64,000 nucleotides of DNA, taken from NCBI RefSeq assembly GCF_026157065.1, contig NZ_JANLGQ010000002.1, positions 124,001 to 188,000 of the forward strand, written 5' to 3'. A program made the position numbers and the translations under genes. Positions 1 through 7,752 of this stretch are shown piece after piece. Position 1 is the stretch's first letter; each line of letters begins with the position of its first letter. The DNA is from Enterococcus sp. HY326. GTDB taxonomy: Bacteria > Bacillota > Bacilli > Lactobacillales > Enterococcaceae. The notes under the pieces are model-generated. The model was not told where the DNA came from and ran no database searches. It worked only from the letters and a program-made list of their open reading frames with translations.

Positions 1-318
1 GCTGATAAATGTTTTGACTTCAAAGGCATAACTGTGTATCCTAAATGCATGGAAACTCATACTGGATTACTTACACATATCAAAGTGTTCAGAGAGAAGC
101 CCTATGCTATCACTGGAATGTTAATTTGGGAAAACGACGAATGTATCAATTGCGTGATTAAAAATAAAATTTTCGCAAATTACGTTTTGTCGCTGCCGAT
201 GCACAAGTATACAATCGAAGTGAAAGGGAAATATAATGAGCGTGGTCAATTTAATGTCAAGCATATGCGCATCATTAACATAGATAGTTATATCGCTTTA
301 ATCGGAACACCGGAATAA
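1..318 (+). CDS. 3' end of an unknown protein (5' truncated by window edge)
   Basis: The reading frame is open from base 1 and ends at a TAA at 316-318, so about 105 C-terminal residues are visible and the start lies outside the window. An internal GTG at base 34 has no ribosome binding site, which supports truncation rather than a start there. The visible part is rich in beta-strand-like segments ending in a VKGKYNERGQFNVKHMRI stretch, which is faintly OB-fold-like, but I do not recognise the family. A terminator-like hairpin follows directly, so this is the last gene of its unit. Function unknown. Confidence 0.6.
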   Translation, partial: ADKCFDFKGITVYPKCMETHTGLLTHIKVFREKPYAITGMLIWENDECINCVIKNKIFANYVLSLPMHKYTIEVKGKYNERGQFNVKHMRIINIDSYIALIGTPE

Positions 319-322
319 AAGG

Positions 323-379
323 AGCCTGCGACGCGTTGCGACAGAAGAATTTCTGCTGTAACAGTGTTGCGGCTTTTTT
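323..379 (+). terminator. Probable intrinsic terminator
   Basis: An imperfect long hairpin closed by AGCC (323-326) and GGCT (371-374), with an inner CAGAA/TTCTG stem and a run of Ts at the 3' side. It lies just after the stop of the truncated first gene. Confidence 0.55.
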
Positions 380-409
380 ATTTGTCAAGCTAATTTGTAA
401 AACTTAACA

Positions 410-423
410 AGAAAACGCTTACC
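410..423 (+). promoter_or_regulatory. Candidate cre (CcpA) site upstream of the cold-shock gene
   Basis: AGAAAACGCTTACC matches 12 of 14 positions of the catabolite-responsive element consensus TGWAARCGYTWWCW. It sits in the about 240-base gap between the terminator and the cold-shock gene; the rest of that gap is AT-rich, and I see nothing else in it beyond the probable long csp leader. Match by eye only. Confidence 0.3.
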
Positions 424-621
424 TTAAGTTTTAGAGATGAGATTTCAATTTTCTTCACAAATAGTTTGTAATAAAATCTTTATCGTGGTAAGGTTATTGA
501 TGTAATAGAATTTGATTGTGAAATTGGTTTATCATTAACGAATAATTTTTGATGCTTCTTCTTACACTTCATGATTATATTGCAAATAAGCACAATTGAT
601 GTGTATTTGGAGGTACTTATT

Positions 622-822
622 ATGAATAACGGTACAGTAAAATGGTTCAACCCAGACAAAGGCTTTGGTTTTATCACTGCAGAAGACGGAACAGATGTGT
701 TTGCTCACTTCTCAGCTATCCAAGGTGACGGATTCAAAACTTTAGATGAAGGTCAAGCTGTTTCTTTCGATATCGAAGACGGTCAACGTGGCCCTCAAGC
801 GACTAACATCGTTAAAGGTTAG
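622..822 (+). CDS. cspA: Cold-shock protein (CspA family)
   Basis: A 66-residue single cold-shock domain that binds single-stranded nucleic acid and acts as an RNA chaperone. Both RNA-binding motifs are present: KGFGFI (about residues 13-18) and VFAHFSAI (about 26-33), with the typical [11 protein letters not shown] start and the PQATNIVKG end. The ATG at 622 follows a GGAGG at 608-612. The likely leader is long and AT-rich, as expected of csp genes whose leader controls translation in the cold. It is monocistronic, closed by a hairpin at 837-865. Very confident of family; the paralogue letter is not determinable. Confidence 0.95.
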   Translation: MNNGTVKWFNPDKGFGFITAEDGTDVFAHFSAIQGDGFKTLDEGQAVSFDIEDGQRGPQATNIVKG

Positions 823-836
823 TTTGTTAATTCCTT

Positions 837-865
837 AAGAAGATCAGCGATGGTCTTCTTTTTTT
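837..865 (+). terminator. Terminator of the cold-shock gene
   Basis: AAGAAGA (837-843) pairs with TCTTCTT (854-860), running into a T tract to 865. Confidence 0.75.
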
Positions 866-888
866 AATTTGAAATGGAGGAGTATTGA

Positions 889-1119
889 ATGGCAAAGACT
901 TATGGTAATCAAGAACCGATTCCTTCCGCATTGGGACAAAAATTTGCGGTGGGGGAAACTGTGATGATTGAGCAAGATCACAAGAGCGAAGCTGTGGTAA
1001 TTGTCCGCCTGTTAACCAACTCAGCGATTGTCAGCCTTGATAAAAGCGGCTCGAATGAATACGAGCAGCTGAACAATAAAACAGTAATCAATTATTCCCG
1101 AATTAAAAAAATTAAATAG
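889..1119 (+). CDS. Small DUF2187-type protein
   Basis: A 76-residue basic protein with a KOW/SH3-like layout: a VGETVMI strand (about residues 21-27), a central VVIVRLLTNSAIVSL segment and a C-terminal NNKTVINYSRIKKIK tail. The TVINY-x-RI ending is typical of the DUF2187 (YkvS-like) family as I know it; the molecular function is not established. The ATG follows GGAGG at 875-879 at good spacing. It is a single-gene unit between the csp terminator and a strong bidirectional terminator at 1126-1167. Family assignment is moderately confident, function unknown. Confidence 0.7.
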   Translation: MAKTYGNQEPIPSALGQKFAVGETVMIEQDHKSEAVVIVRLLTNSAIVSLDKSGSNEYEQLNNKTVINYSRIKKIK

Positions 1120-1125
1120 CAAGTC

Positions 1126-1167
1126 AAAAAGCCGCTACTTGATGTGAATCAAGTAGCGGCTTTTTTT
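1126..1167. terminator. Bidirectional terminator
   Basis: A perfect 14-bp stem, AGCCGCTACTTGAT (1130-1143) with ATCAAGTAGCGGCT (1148-1161), GTGA loop, A tract before and T tract after. It separates convergent transcription of the small protein gene and the iron-binding lipoprotein gene. Confidence 0.92.
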
Positions 1168-1188
1168 GAGGTTAAGTAAATTATTTTT

Positions 1189-2148
1189 TTATTCCGCTCC
1201 TAAGATAGCTTCCCGCACATCATTAAGCATCATCTGCGTTGCAATTGGGCCGGTATATTGCCAGCTGTGATTGGAATCAAAGGAGAAGACTTGATTGTTG
1301 GCAACAGCGGGAATATTTTGCCACGCACTTTCATTATAAAGGGCGGCTTCTTCATCACTATCAACTAAAATTAAATAATCAGCATCCAATTCAGCTAAAG
1401 CTTCTGTGGAGATAGCAGACCAGTCAGCAGTGGCGCTTTCGGAAATTTCAGCGACAACATTCGGGACTTGAAAGCCTAAGTCTTCATATAAAAGTGTACC
1501 ACTCGCCCGATTTTCTGCTACCACAAAGGCGCTATTGTTAGTGACCCATAAGACGGCAATTGATTTTTCACCAATTGCATCTGTCAATTCATTTTTTAAT
1601 TCTTCTGCATCTGTTTGATATTGGGCAATTGTCGTTTCGGCTTGTTCTTCTTTACCTAAAACGCTGGCAATATCCAGATAAGTATCCTCCCAAGTAACGC
1701 CGTCGCCATTTTCAACGACATAAGTAGGGGCAATCTGACTGTACTGTGTATATTTATCGCCTTCGACTAAATCAGAAGAGCTAACAAATAATAAATCTGG
1801 TTCAAAACTCAACACATCTTCATAAGGCATGTCGTAATTTAAAGTGGGAATGTCGGTCAAATAGTCCTGTAAATAACTTAAGACACTCCCAGAGCCGACT
1901 GTCCATTGCGCAACTGGCGTCACATCTAAAGAAACTAAATAATCTTCGAGATAAGTTCCAATCACTCGTTTTGGATTAGTTGGCACAGTTAAAGTGTGAT
2001 CTAAATAATCCGTGACTTCTTTAGTTGACGCATCAGTCGAAGTCTCGGTGGAGGAGGCTGTTGAATCGGTACCCGTTGAACAAGCTGTTAAGCTGAACAA
2101 AATAAATCCGGCAGCTAAAATAGCTGTGAAATTCTTTTTTTTAATCAT
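1189..2148 (-). CDS. Iron/siderophore ABC transporter substrate-binding lipoprotein
   Basis: A 319-residue extracellular lipoprotein that captures a ferric chelate for import. It has a lysine-rich start, a hydrophobic signal segment and the lipobox LTAC with Cys at about residue 23, followed by a Ser/Thr-rich linker and a Fe-siderophore (FepB/FhuD-type) periplasmic-binding domain including TNPKRVIGTYLEDYLVSLDV. The start at 2148 is chosen because AGGAG lies 8 bases upstream and the signal peptide starts there; a longer in-frame start at 2253 would put 35 residues before the signal. It is divergent from the ATPase and permease genes, with Fur-type boxes between. Substrate not determinable. Confidence 0.9.
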   Translation of the reverse strand: MIKKKNFTAILAAGFILFSLTACSTGTDSTASSTETSTDASTKEVTDYLDHTLTVPTNPKRVIGTYLEDYLVSLDVTPVAQWTVGSGSVLSYLQDYLTDIPTLNYDMPYEDVLSFEPDLLFVSSSDLVEGDKYTQYSQIAPTYVVENGDGVTWEDTYLDIASVLGKEEQAETTIAQYQTDAEELKNELTDAIGEKSIAVLWVTNNSAFVVAENRASGTLLYEDLGFQVPNVVAEISESATADWSAISTEALAELDADYLILVDSDEEAALYNESAWQNIPAVANNQVFSFDSNHSWQYTGPIATQMMLNDVREAILGAE

Positions 2149-2170
2149 GTATAAACTCCTTTGAAATAAT

Positions 2171-2185
2171 TGAGAACTATTCTCA
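2171..2185. promoter_or_regulatory. Fur box 1 (lipoprotein side)
   Basis: TGAGAACTATTCTCA is a symmetrical 7-1-7 element matching 12 of the 14 defined positions of the Fur consensus TGATAATNATTATCA. It lies just upstream of the start of the lipoprotein gene at 2148. Confidence 0.75.
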
Positions 2186-2272
2186 TTTGTTATTATCAAA
2201 TTTTTCATTTTAAAAGTCAATAACTTTTTTTCTGCTAAAACTATTGACGGCATGCTTTTTTCGATGGATAAT

Positions 2273-2287
2273 TGAGAATGATTTTCA
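2273..2287. promoter_or_regulatory. Fur box 2 (ATPase side)
   Basis: TGAGAATGATTTTCA is a 7-1-7 element close to the Fur consensus, ending 16 bases before the ATPase start codon. With box 1 it brackets the divergent intergenic region, so both arms should be iron-repressed. Confidence 0.75.
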
Positions 2288-2303
2288 ATAAAAGAGGGTT
2301 TTC

Positions 2304-3107
2304 ATGACAACTTTAACAGCAAACAGTCTCTCCGTGGGCTATCAAAATAAATTAATCATCCAAGAATTATCCCTGTCCTTTCCAAAAGGAAAAATCACCA
2401 GCTTAATCGGGCCAAACGGCAGTGGCAAGTCGACTTTATTAAAAGCACTAGCCCGTGTGTTGCAACCAAGGCAAGGGGATGTTCTTTTAGAAAATAATTC
2501 GATTTTTCAAATGAGTACAAAGAAAGTTGCAAAAAAAATTGCCTTGTTAGCTCAAAGCAGTGAGTCCGACACAGGCTTAACCGTGCAAGAAGTCGTTTCC
2601 TTTGGCCGCTATCCGTATCAAAAAGGTTTTAGCAGTTTTAGTCAAAAGGATGTAGAAAAAATTCAATGGGCTTTAGCAGTCACCAATCTTTCAAAATTGG
2701 CTGACCGGAGTATGCAGACCTTATCTGGAGGTCAGCGGCAAAGAGTTTGGATTGCGATGGCCTTGGCGCAGGATACTGAATTTTTAATTTTAGATGAGCC
2801 GACAACTTTTTTAGATCCTGCTCATCAGCTGGAAATTTTATTATTGTTGCAGGAAATTAATCAAGAACACGGTAAAACGATTATCATGTCGATTCACGAT
2901 TTGAATTTGGCTTCGCGATTTTCTGACCAAGTGTTAGCTTTAAAAAGCGGCACACTACTGCACACAGGCACACCTCAGCAGGTGATTACAGAGGACAACT
3001 TGTCGGAGGTTTTTGAAATCCAAGCCGAGATTATTTTGAATCAAAAAACGAATAAACCAATCGTTTTAGCCTACGACTTGCTTAAAGGGCGTGATCAAGA
3101 TGAGTAG
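2304..3107 (+). CDS. Iron/siderophore ABC transporter ATP-binding protein
   Basis: A 267-residue cytoplasmic ATPase that energises ferric-chelate import (FhuC/FecE type). Walker A GPNGSGKST is at residues 36-44, the signature LSGGQRQR near 139-146, Walker B FLILDEPTT near 158-166, and the H-loop histidine is in SIHDLN. The length is normal. It begins the unit ATPase-permease-permease and overlaps the first permease by 8 bases, so the three are co-translated. A Fur box lies directly upstream. Confidence 0.93.
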   Translation: MTTLTANSLSVGYQNKLIIQELSLSFPKGKITSLIGPNGSGKSTLLKALARVLQPRQGDVLLENNSIFQMSTKKVAKKIALLAQSSESDTGLTVQEVVSFGRYPYQKGFSSFSQKDVEKIQWALAVTNLSKLADRSMQTLSGGQRQRVWIAMALAQDTEFLILDEPTTFLDPAHQLEILLLLQEINQEHGKTIIMSIHDLNLASRFSDQVLALKSGTLLHTGTPQQVITEDNLSEVFEIQAEIILNQKTNKPIVLAYDLLKGRDQDE

Positions 3108-4089
3108 ACGAATAAATTGGCGCCTGCTACTATTTTTTTCACTTATGTTAATGGTTGTGGTTTTTCTTATTTCTTTGAGATTTGGTGCTTCGCAAGTCAA
3201 TACCACGACAATTGTAAAAAGTTTTTTGAATTTTGACAGCGGCATTCAACAAGAATTAATTATCCGTGATATTCGTTTGCCCCGCACCTTAGCAGCGTTT
3301 TTAGTAGGCACTTGCTTAGCAGTTGCCGGCGCCATGATGCAAGGCGCTACCCGCAATTTACTGGCTGATTCGGGTCTGTTAGGAATCAATGCCGGGGCAG
3401 CGTTAAGTATGGCGTTGGTGTTTGCTTTTTTCTCCCGCAGTAATTATTTAGTGATAAGTCTGGCCGCTTTTTTTGGAGCGGCGTTGGCGACTGGTTTAGT
3501 TTACTTAGTGACCCGCTATGCCAAAGGCGGCATGTCGCCGCTGCGTTTGATTCTTGCAGGGACGGCAATCAACTCCTTGCTGACTTCATTGAGCCAAGCG
3601 ATTTCGCTATCTTTTAATCTATCACAGGATTTGGCGTTTTGGTTTGTCGGCGGAGCGGCCAATGTGACTTGGGCGCAGTTAAAAATTGTCGGTCCTATTT
3701 TTTTCGTGGCGCTAATTGCTAGCTTTTTCATTGCGCCAAGCATTACGCTATTGAGTATGGGAGATGAGACAGCAATCAGCTTAGGGAAAAATCCCAGTCG
3801 TATTCGCGGGCTGACGATGGTTGTGGTTTTATTTTTAGCGGGCATTGCCGTTTCTCTGGTGGGTTCAGTCAGTTTTATCGGTTTGATTGTGCCGCATTTT
3901 GTCCGCAGTCTTGTCGGCTATGATTATCGTCTGGTAATTCCTTTTTCAGCCATTTTCGGTGGACTTTTAGTGACGATAGCCGATGTCTGCGCCCGCATGG
4001 TCAATCCACCCTTTGAAACGCCGTTTGGAATTTTGGTCGCTTTAATCGGCGTACCTTTCTTACTTTATCTAGTTTGGAGGGAAAGCTGA
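3100..4089 (+). CDS. FecCD-family iron transporter permease 1
   Basis: A 329-residue polytopic membrane protein of the FecCD/BtuC family, one half of the import channel. It has about nine to ten hydrophobic segments and the family landmarks RLPRTLAAFLVG, GATRNLLADSGLLGIN and SFIGLIVPHFVR, the last being part of the ATPase-contacting region. I take the ATG at 3100, which overlaps the ATPase stop, in preference to a GTG three codons upstream. It ends in an ATGA overlap with permease 2. Confidence 0.92.
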   Translation: MSRRINWRLLLFFSLMLMVVVFLISLRFGASQVNTTTIVKSFLNFDSGIQQELIIRDIRLPRTLAAFLVGTCLAVAGAMMQGATRNLLADSGLLGINAGAALSMALVFAFFSRSNYLVISLAAFFGAALATGLVYLVTRYAKGGMSPLRLILAGTAINSLLTSLSQAISLSFNLSQDLAFWFVGGAANVTWAQLKIVGPIFFVALIASFFIAPSITLLSMGDETAISLGKNPSRIRGLTMVVVLFLAGIAVSLVGSVSFIGLIVPHFVRSLVGYDYRLVIPFSAIFGGLLVTIADVCARMVNPPFETPFGILVALIGVPFLLYLVWRES

Positions 4090-5078
4090 TGTCAAAAAAA
4101 GTTTTTGCAATTAGCAGTTTAAGCTGTTTGATTTTACTGGTATTTATTATTTCTTTATTGAGTGGTAGCAATCAATTATCATTGGAAACTTTTTGGCAAA
4201 TTATTCAAGGCGGCGGCACGGCGACTCAACGTCTGTTGTTAATTAATTTTCGATTGCCCCGTACACTGGTGGCTATTTTAGCTGGCGCCGGCTTGGCCTT
4301 TGCTGGTTTTTTATTACAGGGAGTCACCCGCAATGATTTAGCGGATTCAAGTATTTTAGGCATCAATAGCGGGGCTGGTTTATTCGTCTTATTGTATCTC
4401 GGCTTTTTTAGCGATGGCAGCCGGCCATGGCTATTACCATTATTTGCTAGCTTGGGCAGTTTATTGGCTGGCAGTGTCGTTTATCTGACAGCCCACCGCC
4501 GTCACGGAGGCATCACTGTCAACAGGCTTTTGTTAGCAGGGATTGCAGTCAATGCTGGCATTTCAGCGTTGACCTTGTTTTTGACAGTCAATATGTCAGA
4601 GCAGACCTATAATTTTGTGACCTCTTGGCTCGCTGGCAGTATTTGGGGTGTGTCTTGGCAGTATGTGTTGATTTTGACAGTTGCTTTGATTATTTTACTG
4701 CCTATTACGTTGACTCAAATCAAAGCTTTAGAAGTTTTAGGCTTTGGCGATGAAGCGGCGATTAGTCTAGGGGTAAAAATCAAAAATTTACGGCAGGTCA
4801 GTTTATTATTGGCCATTTTAATTGCAGGCTGTTGTGTTTCAATGGCCGGCAGTATTTCCTTTGTTGGTTTGTTAGCGCCCCACGCAGCCAAACGCTTGCT
4901 GGGTTCTGCTAAAATCAGCACCTATCTCACTAGTGGCTTAATCGGCGCACTATTTGTTTTAGCCGGTGATACTTTAGGGAAAAATATTTTAGCCTCCGGA
5001 GAAATCCCCGCAGGAATTTTAGTTGCCTTAATTGGAGCGCCATATTTTGTCTTTTTATTAATGCGCAAGAGTTATTAA
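4089..5078 (+). CDS. FecCD-family iron transporter permease 2
   Basis: A 329-residue FecCD-family permease, paralogous to the preceding gene, with the same landmarks (RLPRTLVAILAG, GVTRNDLADSSILGIN, SFVGLLAPHAAKR). The two should form the heterodimeric channel. The ATG at 4089 overlaps the upstream stop and follows GGAGGG at 4077-4082. It is the last gene of the iron-uptake operon; the structured RNA at 5083-5217 begins within a few bases of the stop codon. Confidence 0.92.
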   Translation: MSKKVFAISSLSCLILLVFIISLLSGSNQLSLETFWQIIQGGGTATQRLLLINFRLPRTLVAILAGAGLAFAGFLLQGVTRNDLADSSILGINSGAGLFVLLYLGFFSDGSRPWLLPLFASLGSLLAGSVVYLTAHRRHGGITVNRLLLAGIAVNAGISALTLFLTVNMSEQTYNFVTSWLAGSIWGVSWQYVLILTVALIILLPITLTQIKALEVLGFGDEAAISLGVKIKNLRQVSLLLAILIAGCCVSMAGSISFVGLLAPHAAKRLLGSAKISTYLTSGLIGALFVLAGDTLGKNILASGEIPAGILVALIGAPYFVFLLMRKSY

Positions 5079-5082
5079 CCTT

Positions 5083-5217
5083 CTGAAAAATAGTTAGACC
5101 TATCTGGAGTATAATTTTTTGTGGGAATGGCTGAAATCATGAATTGATTTTGAGTTCACAAAACAAAGTTATACTGTAAATTCACGGTACGGAGACTAAC
5201 TGTTTTTCAGTTTTTTT
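5083..5217 (+). ncRNA. ssrS: Rod-shaped structured RNA, candidate 6S RNA
   Basis: Nested pairings make one long rod: CTGAAAAATAGTTAG (5083-5097) with CTAACTGTTTTTCAG (5196-5210), 15 pairs with one G-U; AGTATAA (5108-5114) with TTATACT (5169-5175); TTTTGTG (5117-5123) with CACAAAA (5157-5163). Between the first two helices is an asymmetric bubble of 10 and 20 bases, and a T tract follows the closing stem. A closing stem, large asymmetric bubble and rod-like arm is the 6S RNA plan, and ssrS lies next to the 5-formyltetrahydrofolate cyclo-ligase gene in proteobacteria, as here. It is shorter than typical 6S RNA, and the promoter is unclear (a TTATTA at 5072-5077 could be its -10). It could instead be an elaborate terminator for the iron operon. 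Confidence 0.42.
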
Positions 5218-5284
5218 ATTTTTTTTTATAGAAGGTTTGCGGAAATTCCGGTTTTTAGGTACTATTCTTGAGAGAGGTGAGGGA

Positions 5285-5824
5285 ATGGATAAAAAAACAG
5301 TTAGAAAATTTGGCATCCAGCGTCTGGATAAGTTGGCTCACCAGCCGGAGAACAAACAAGCAAAAGAAGCGAGAATTTATCAAAAATTGTTCGCCAGTGA
5401 TCAATGGCGTGGAGCCAACTCAATTGGCATCACCTTTTCGACAACAGCCGAACTAAATACCTTGCCGATTATTGAAGCGGCTATGAGGGCTGGCAAGAAA
5501 GTCGCATTACCAAAGACTTATCCCAAACGGCAGCTGCATTTCATCGAGATTTCTGAAGAAACGGAATACAACGTAAGCAAATTTGGTATTAAAGAACCAT
5601 TACATACAGATATTTTTTTTGATAAGCCGGACTTATTAATTGTCCCAGGTGTCGTCTTTAAACCATCAGGTTATCGAATTGGCTTTGGCGGCGGTTTTTA
5701 TGATCGTTTTCTGACAACTTTTAAAGGGCAGACAATCAGCTTGGTTTTTACTGAACAGCTTTGTGATGATTGGCAGGCTGAGGCATTTGACTTGCCGGTT
5801 GACCTGCTGATTACAGATGAATAG
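5285..5824 (+). CDS. 5-formyltetrahydrofolate cyclo-ligase
   Basis: A 179-residue cytoplasmic enzyme converting 5-formyl-THF plus ATP to 5,10-methenyl-THF, salvaging folate. Family landmarks are GITFSTTAELNT, ALPKTYPK, the FGIKEP strand, the LIVPGVVF motif and the glycine-rich YRIGFGGGFYDRFL near residues 135-148. The ATG at 5285 is preferred because GAGGTGAGGG precedes it; an upstream extension to 5237 has no such site. It heads the block equivalent to Bacillus yqgN-yqgP-yqgQ-glcK. Confidence 0.93.
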   Translation: MDKKTVRKFGIQRLDKLAHQPENKQAKEARIYQKLFASDQWRGANSIGITFSTTAELNTLPIIEAAMRAGKKVALPKTYPKRQLHFIEISEETEYNVSKFGIKEPLHTDIFFDKPDLLIVPGVVFKPSGYRIGFGGGFYDRFLTTFKGQTISLVFTEQLCDDWQAEAFDLPVDLLITDE

Positions 5825-5833
5825 AAAGAAGGA

Positions 5834-6535
5834 ATGGGTTTGAATTATCAACAACAAATGCAGCTGAAGCGTTGGCTGAATAAACCATTTATTACGTATG
5901 CTTTAGTAGCGATTGAAGTGTTAGTCTTTGTGATTGGCTGGCTGCTTCCGAGTTTGAATTTAGTATATAGCGGCGGAATGAGCCGCTACGCAATTATCGA
6001 ATTCCATCAATATTGGCGTTTTGTGACGCCGATGTTTTTACATTTTAATTTAGAACACATTGTCTTCAATATGATTGTGCTGTACTTTTTAGGAAGACAA
6101 ATTGAAATGCTATTTGGTCATGGCCGCTTTTTAGCTATCTTTTTCTTCAGTGGGCTCTTAGGCAATGTATTTTCCTTTGCTTTTAATAATCCGAATGTTC
6201 TTTCAGCTGGTGTCTCGACTGCCAACATGGGACTTTTTGGCGCATTTTTAGTCTTTGGGTATCATTTTCGCAATAATCCGGCCGTGAGTGTGATGATGCG
6301 CAACTTTATTTTATTGGTTTTTCTCAATTTAATTTCCGGATTGTTTATCAATGTCGATTTTTATGGTCACTTAGGGGGCTTGCTTGGCGGCGCGTTAACT
6401 GCGGCAATTATCGCCTTGCCGAAAAATCGCGGGAATTTTTCGATTCATCTCAGAATAATCAGCGGTGTCATTTTTATCTTTTTATGCATAATCTGTGTTT
6501 TGGTAGCTTTAAAAAGTTCCGGTTTACTTGTATAA
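5834..6535 (+). CDS. gluP: Rhomboid-family intramembrane serine protease
   Basis: A 233-residue polytopic rhomboid of the GluP (YqgP) group, without the extra N-terminal domain seen in Bacillus GluP. The loop-1 signature WRFVTPMFLHFNLEHIVFN is present. The catalytic serine sits in SAGVSTANMG, where the usual GASG is GVST; the dyad histidine is in the GHLGGLLGG of the following helix. The start could be ATG 5834 or TTG 5840, the latter having better spacing from AAGAAGG. It is tightly packed between the cyclo-ligase and yqgQ genes. Likely active, substrate unknown. Confidence 0.88.
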   Translation: MGLNYQQQMQLKRWLNKPFITYALVAIEVLVFVIGWLLPSLNLVYSGGMSRYAIIEFHQYWRFVTPMFLHFNLEHIVFNMIVLYFLGRQIEMLFGHGRFLAIFFFSGLLGNVFSFAFNNPNVLSAGVSTANMGLFGAFLVFGYHFRNNPAVSVMMRNFILLVFLNLISGLFINVDFYGHLGGLLGGALTAAIIALPKNRGNFSIHLRIISGVIFIFLCIICVLVALKSSGLLV

Positions 6536-6556
6536 TAGCTAAGGACGTGGCTTCTT

Positions 6557-6769
6557 ATGAAAACTTTATATGATGTGCAGCAGTTATTTAAACAATTCGG
6601 TATTTATGTCTATGTCGGCAAGCGAATTTATGATATTGAATTGATGCAAATTGAATTGCAGAATTTGTATGAGGGCCGCTTGATTGAGCGGGAGGTTTAT
6701 CTGACGGCTTGGCGCATTTTGAAAAGAGAGCACCGTATTGAAGAATCTAGACAAGAGGAGAATTTGTAA
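6557..6769 (+). CDS. yqgQ: YqgQ family small protein (DUF910)
   Basis: A 70-residue helical protein of the YqgQ family, recognised by MKTLYDVQQLFKQFG and the conserved YVGKRIYDIELMQIEL stretch. The biochemical role is not established; it is conserved next to the glucokinase gene. Its stop overlaps the first base of the glcK start codon (6769), so the two are translationally coupled. Confidence 0.85.
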   Translation: MKTLYDVQQLFKQFGIYVYVGKRIYDIELMQIELQNLYEGRLIEREVYLTAWRILKREHRIEESRQEENL

Positions 6770-7737
6770 TGACGAAAAAAATCATTGGGATTGATTTAGG
6801 CGGCACGACAGTGAAGTTTGCTATTTTAAATGCGGCCGGCGATATCCAGCAAAAATGGAGTATCGACACAAATATTTTAGACGATGGCAGCCATATTGTG
6901 CCAGATATTGTCGAATCCATCAATCATCATCTCGGTTTATATGACATGCAGCCGCAGGATTTTGTTGGCATTGGCATGGGGACTCCCGGTAGTGTGGACC
7001 GACAGGCGGGGACTGTAATCGGCGCTTATAATTTAAATTGGACAACCTTGCAAAATGTTCGCCAACAAATTGAAACAGGCACAGGTATTCGTTTTGCGAT
7101 TGATAATGATGCCAACGTGGCAGCTTTAGGTGAACGCTGGAAGGGCGCTGGTGAAAATAATCCTGATGTCGTCTTCATTACTTTAGGCACTGGTGTCGGC
7201 GGCGGTATTATCGCCGAAGGAAAATTATTGCACGGGGTAGCTGGCTGTGCCGGCGAAATTGGTCACGTAACGGTTGATCCAAACGGTTTTGAATGTACCT
7301 GTGGCAAAAGAGGTTGCTTGGAAACAATCTCCAGTGCAACAGGCGTTGTGCGGGTTGCTCGGCAATTAGCCGAAGAATATGCCGGAGATTCTCAACTGAA
7401 GGCAAATTTAGATGATGGCCAAGCCGTTACTAGTAAAGATGTTTTTGAAGCGGCTCAAAGTGATGATCCCTTTGCTTTAATGGTCGTCGATCGGGTTTGT
7501 TTCTTTTTAGGCTTAGCCTGCGGCAATTTAGGAAATACATTGAACCCGGCGAGTATTGTGTTGGGTGGTGGCGTCTCAGCTGCCGGCGAATTTTTGCGAG
7601 TTCGGGTGGAAAACTACTTTAAAGAATTTACTTTCCCGCAAGTCAGAGAGAGTACACAAATTAAATTAGCCCAATTGGGTAATGATGCAGGCGTCATCGG
7701 TGCCGCTTCATTAGCTTTAGATTTTGATCAGGATTAG
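6769..7737 (+). CDS. glcK: Glucokinase, ROK family
   Basis: A 322-residue cytoplasmic kinase phosphorylating glucose to glucose-6-phosphate with ATP. An N-terminal IGIDLGGTTVKFAI phosphate-binding loop (residues 5-18), sugar-site DNDANVAALGE, the ROK zinc motif ECTCGKRGCLE (about 170-180) and a C-terminal NPASIVLGGGVS adenosine motif are all intact. RBS GAGGAG precedes it within yqgQ. The context yqgQ-glcK-rhodanese is conserved in Firmicutes. High confidence. Confidence 0.95.
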   Translation: MTKKIIGIDLGGTTVKFAILNAAGDIQQKWSIDTNILDDGSHIVPDIVESINHHLGLYDMQPQDFVGIGMGTPGSVDRQAGTVIGAYNLNWTTLQNVRQQIETGTGIRFAIDNDANVAALGERWKGAGENNPDVVFITLGTGVGGGIIAEGKLLHGVAGCAGEIGHVTVDPNGFECTCGKRGCLETISSATGVVRVARQLAEEYAGDSQLKANLDDGQAVTSKDVFEAAQSDDPFALMVVDRVCFFLGLACGNLGNTLNPASIVLGGGVSAAGEFLRVRVENYFKEFTFPQVRESTQIKLAQLGNDAGVIGAASLALDFDQD

Positions 7738-7752
7738 AAGGAGCGTTTTAAA

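Noticed and set aside
3386-3845. Open frames on the minus strand inside the permease gene
   Set aside because: Shadows of the strong FecCD coding frame with no RBS or family likeness.
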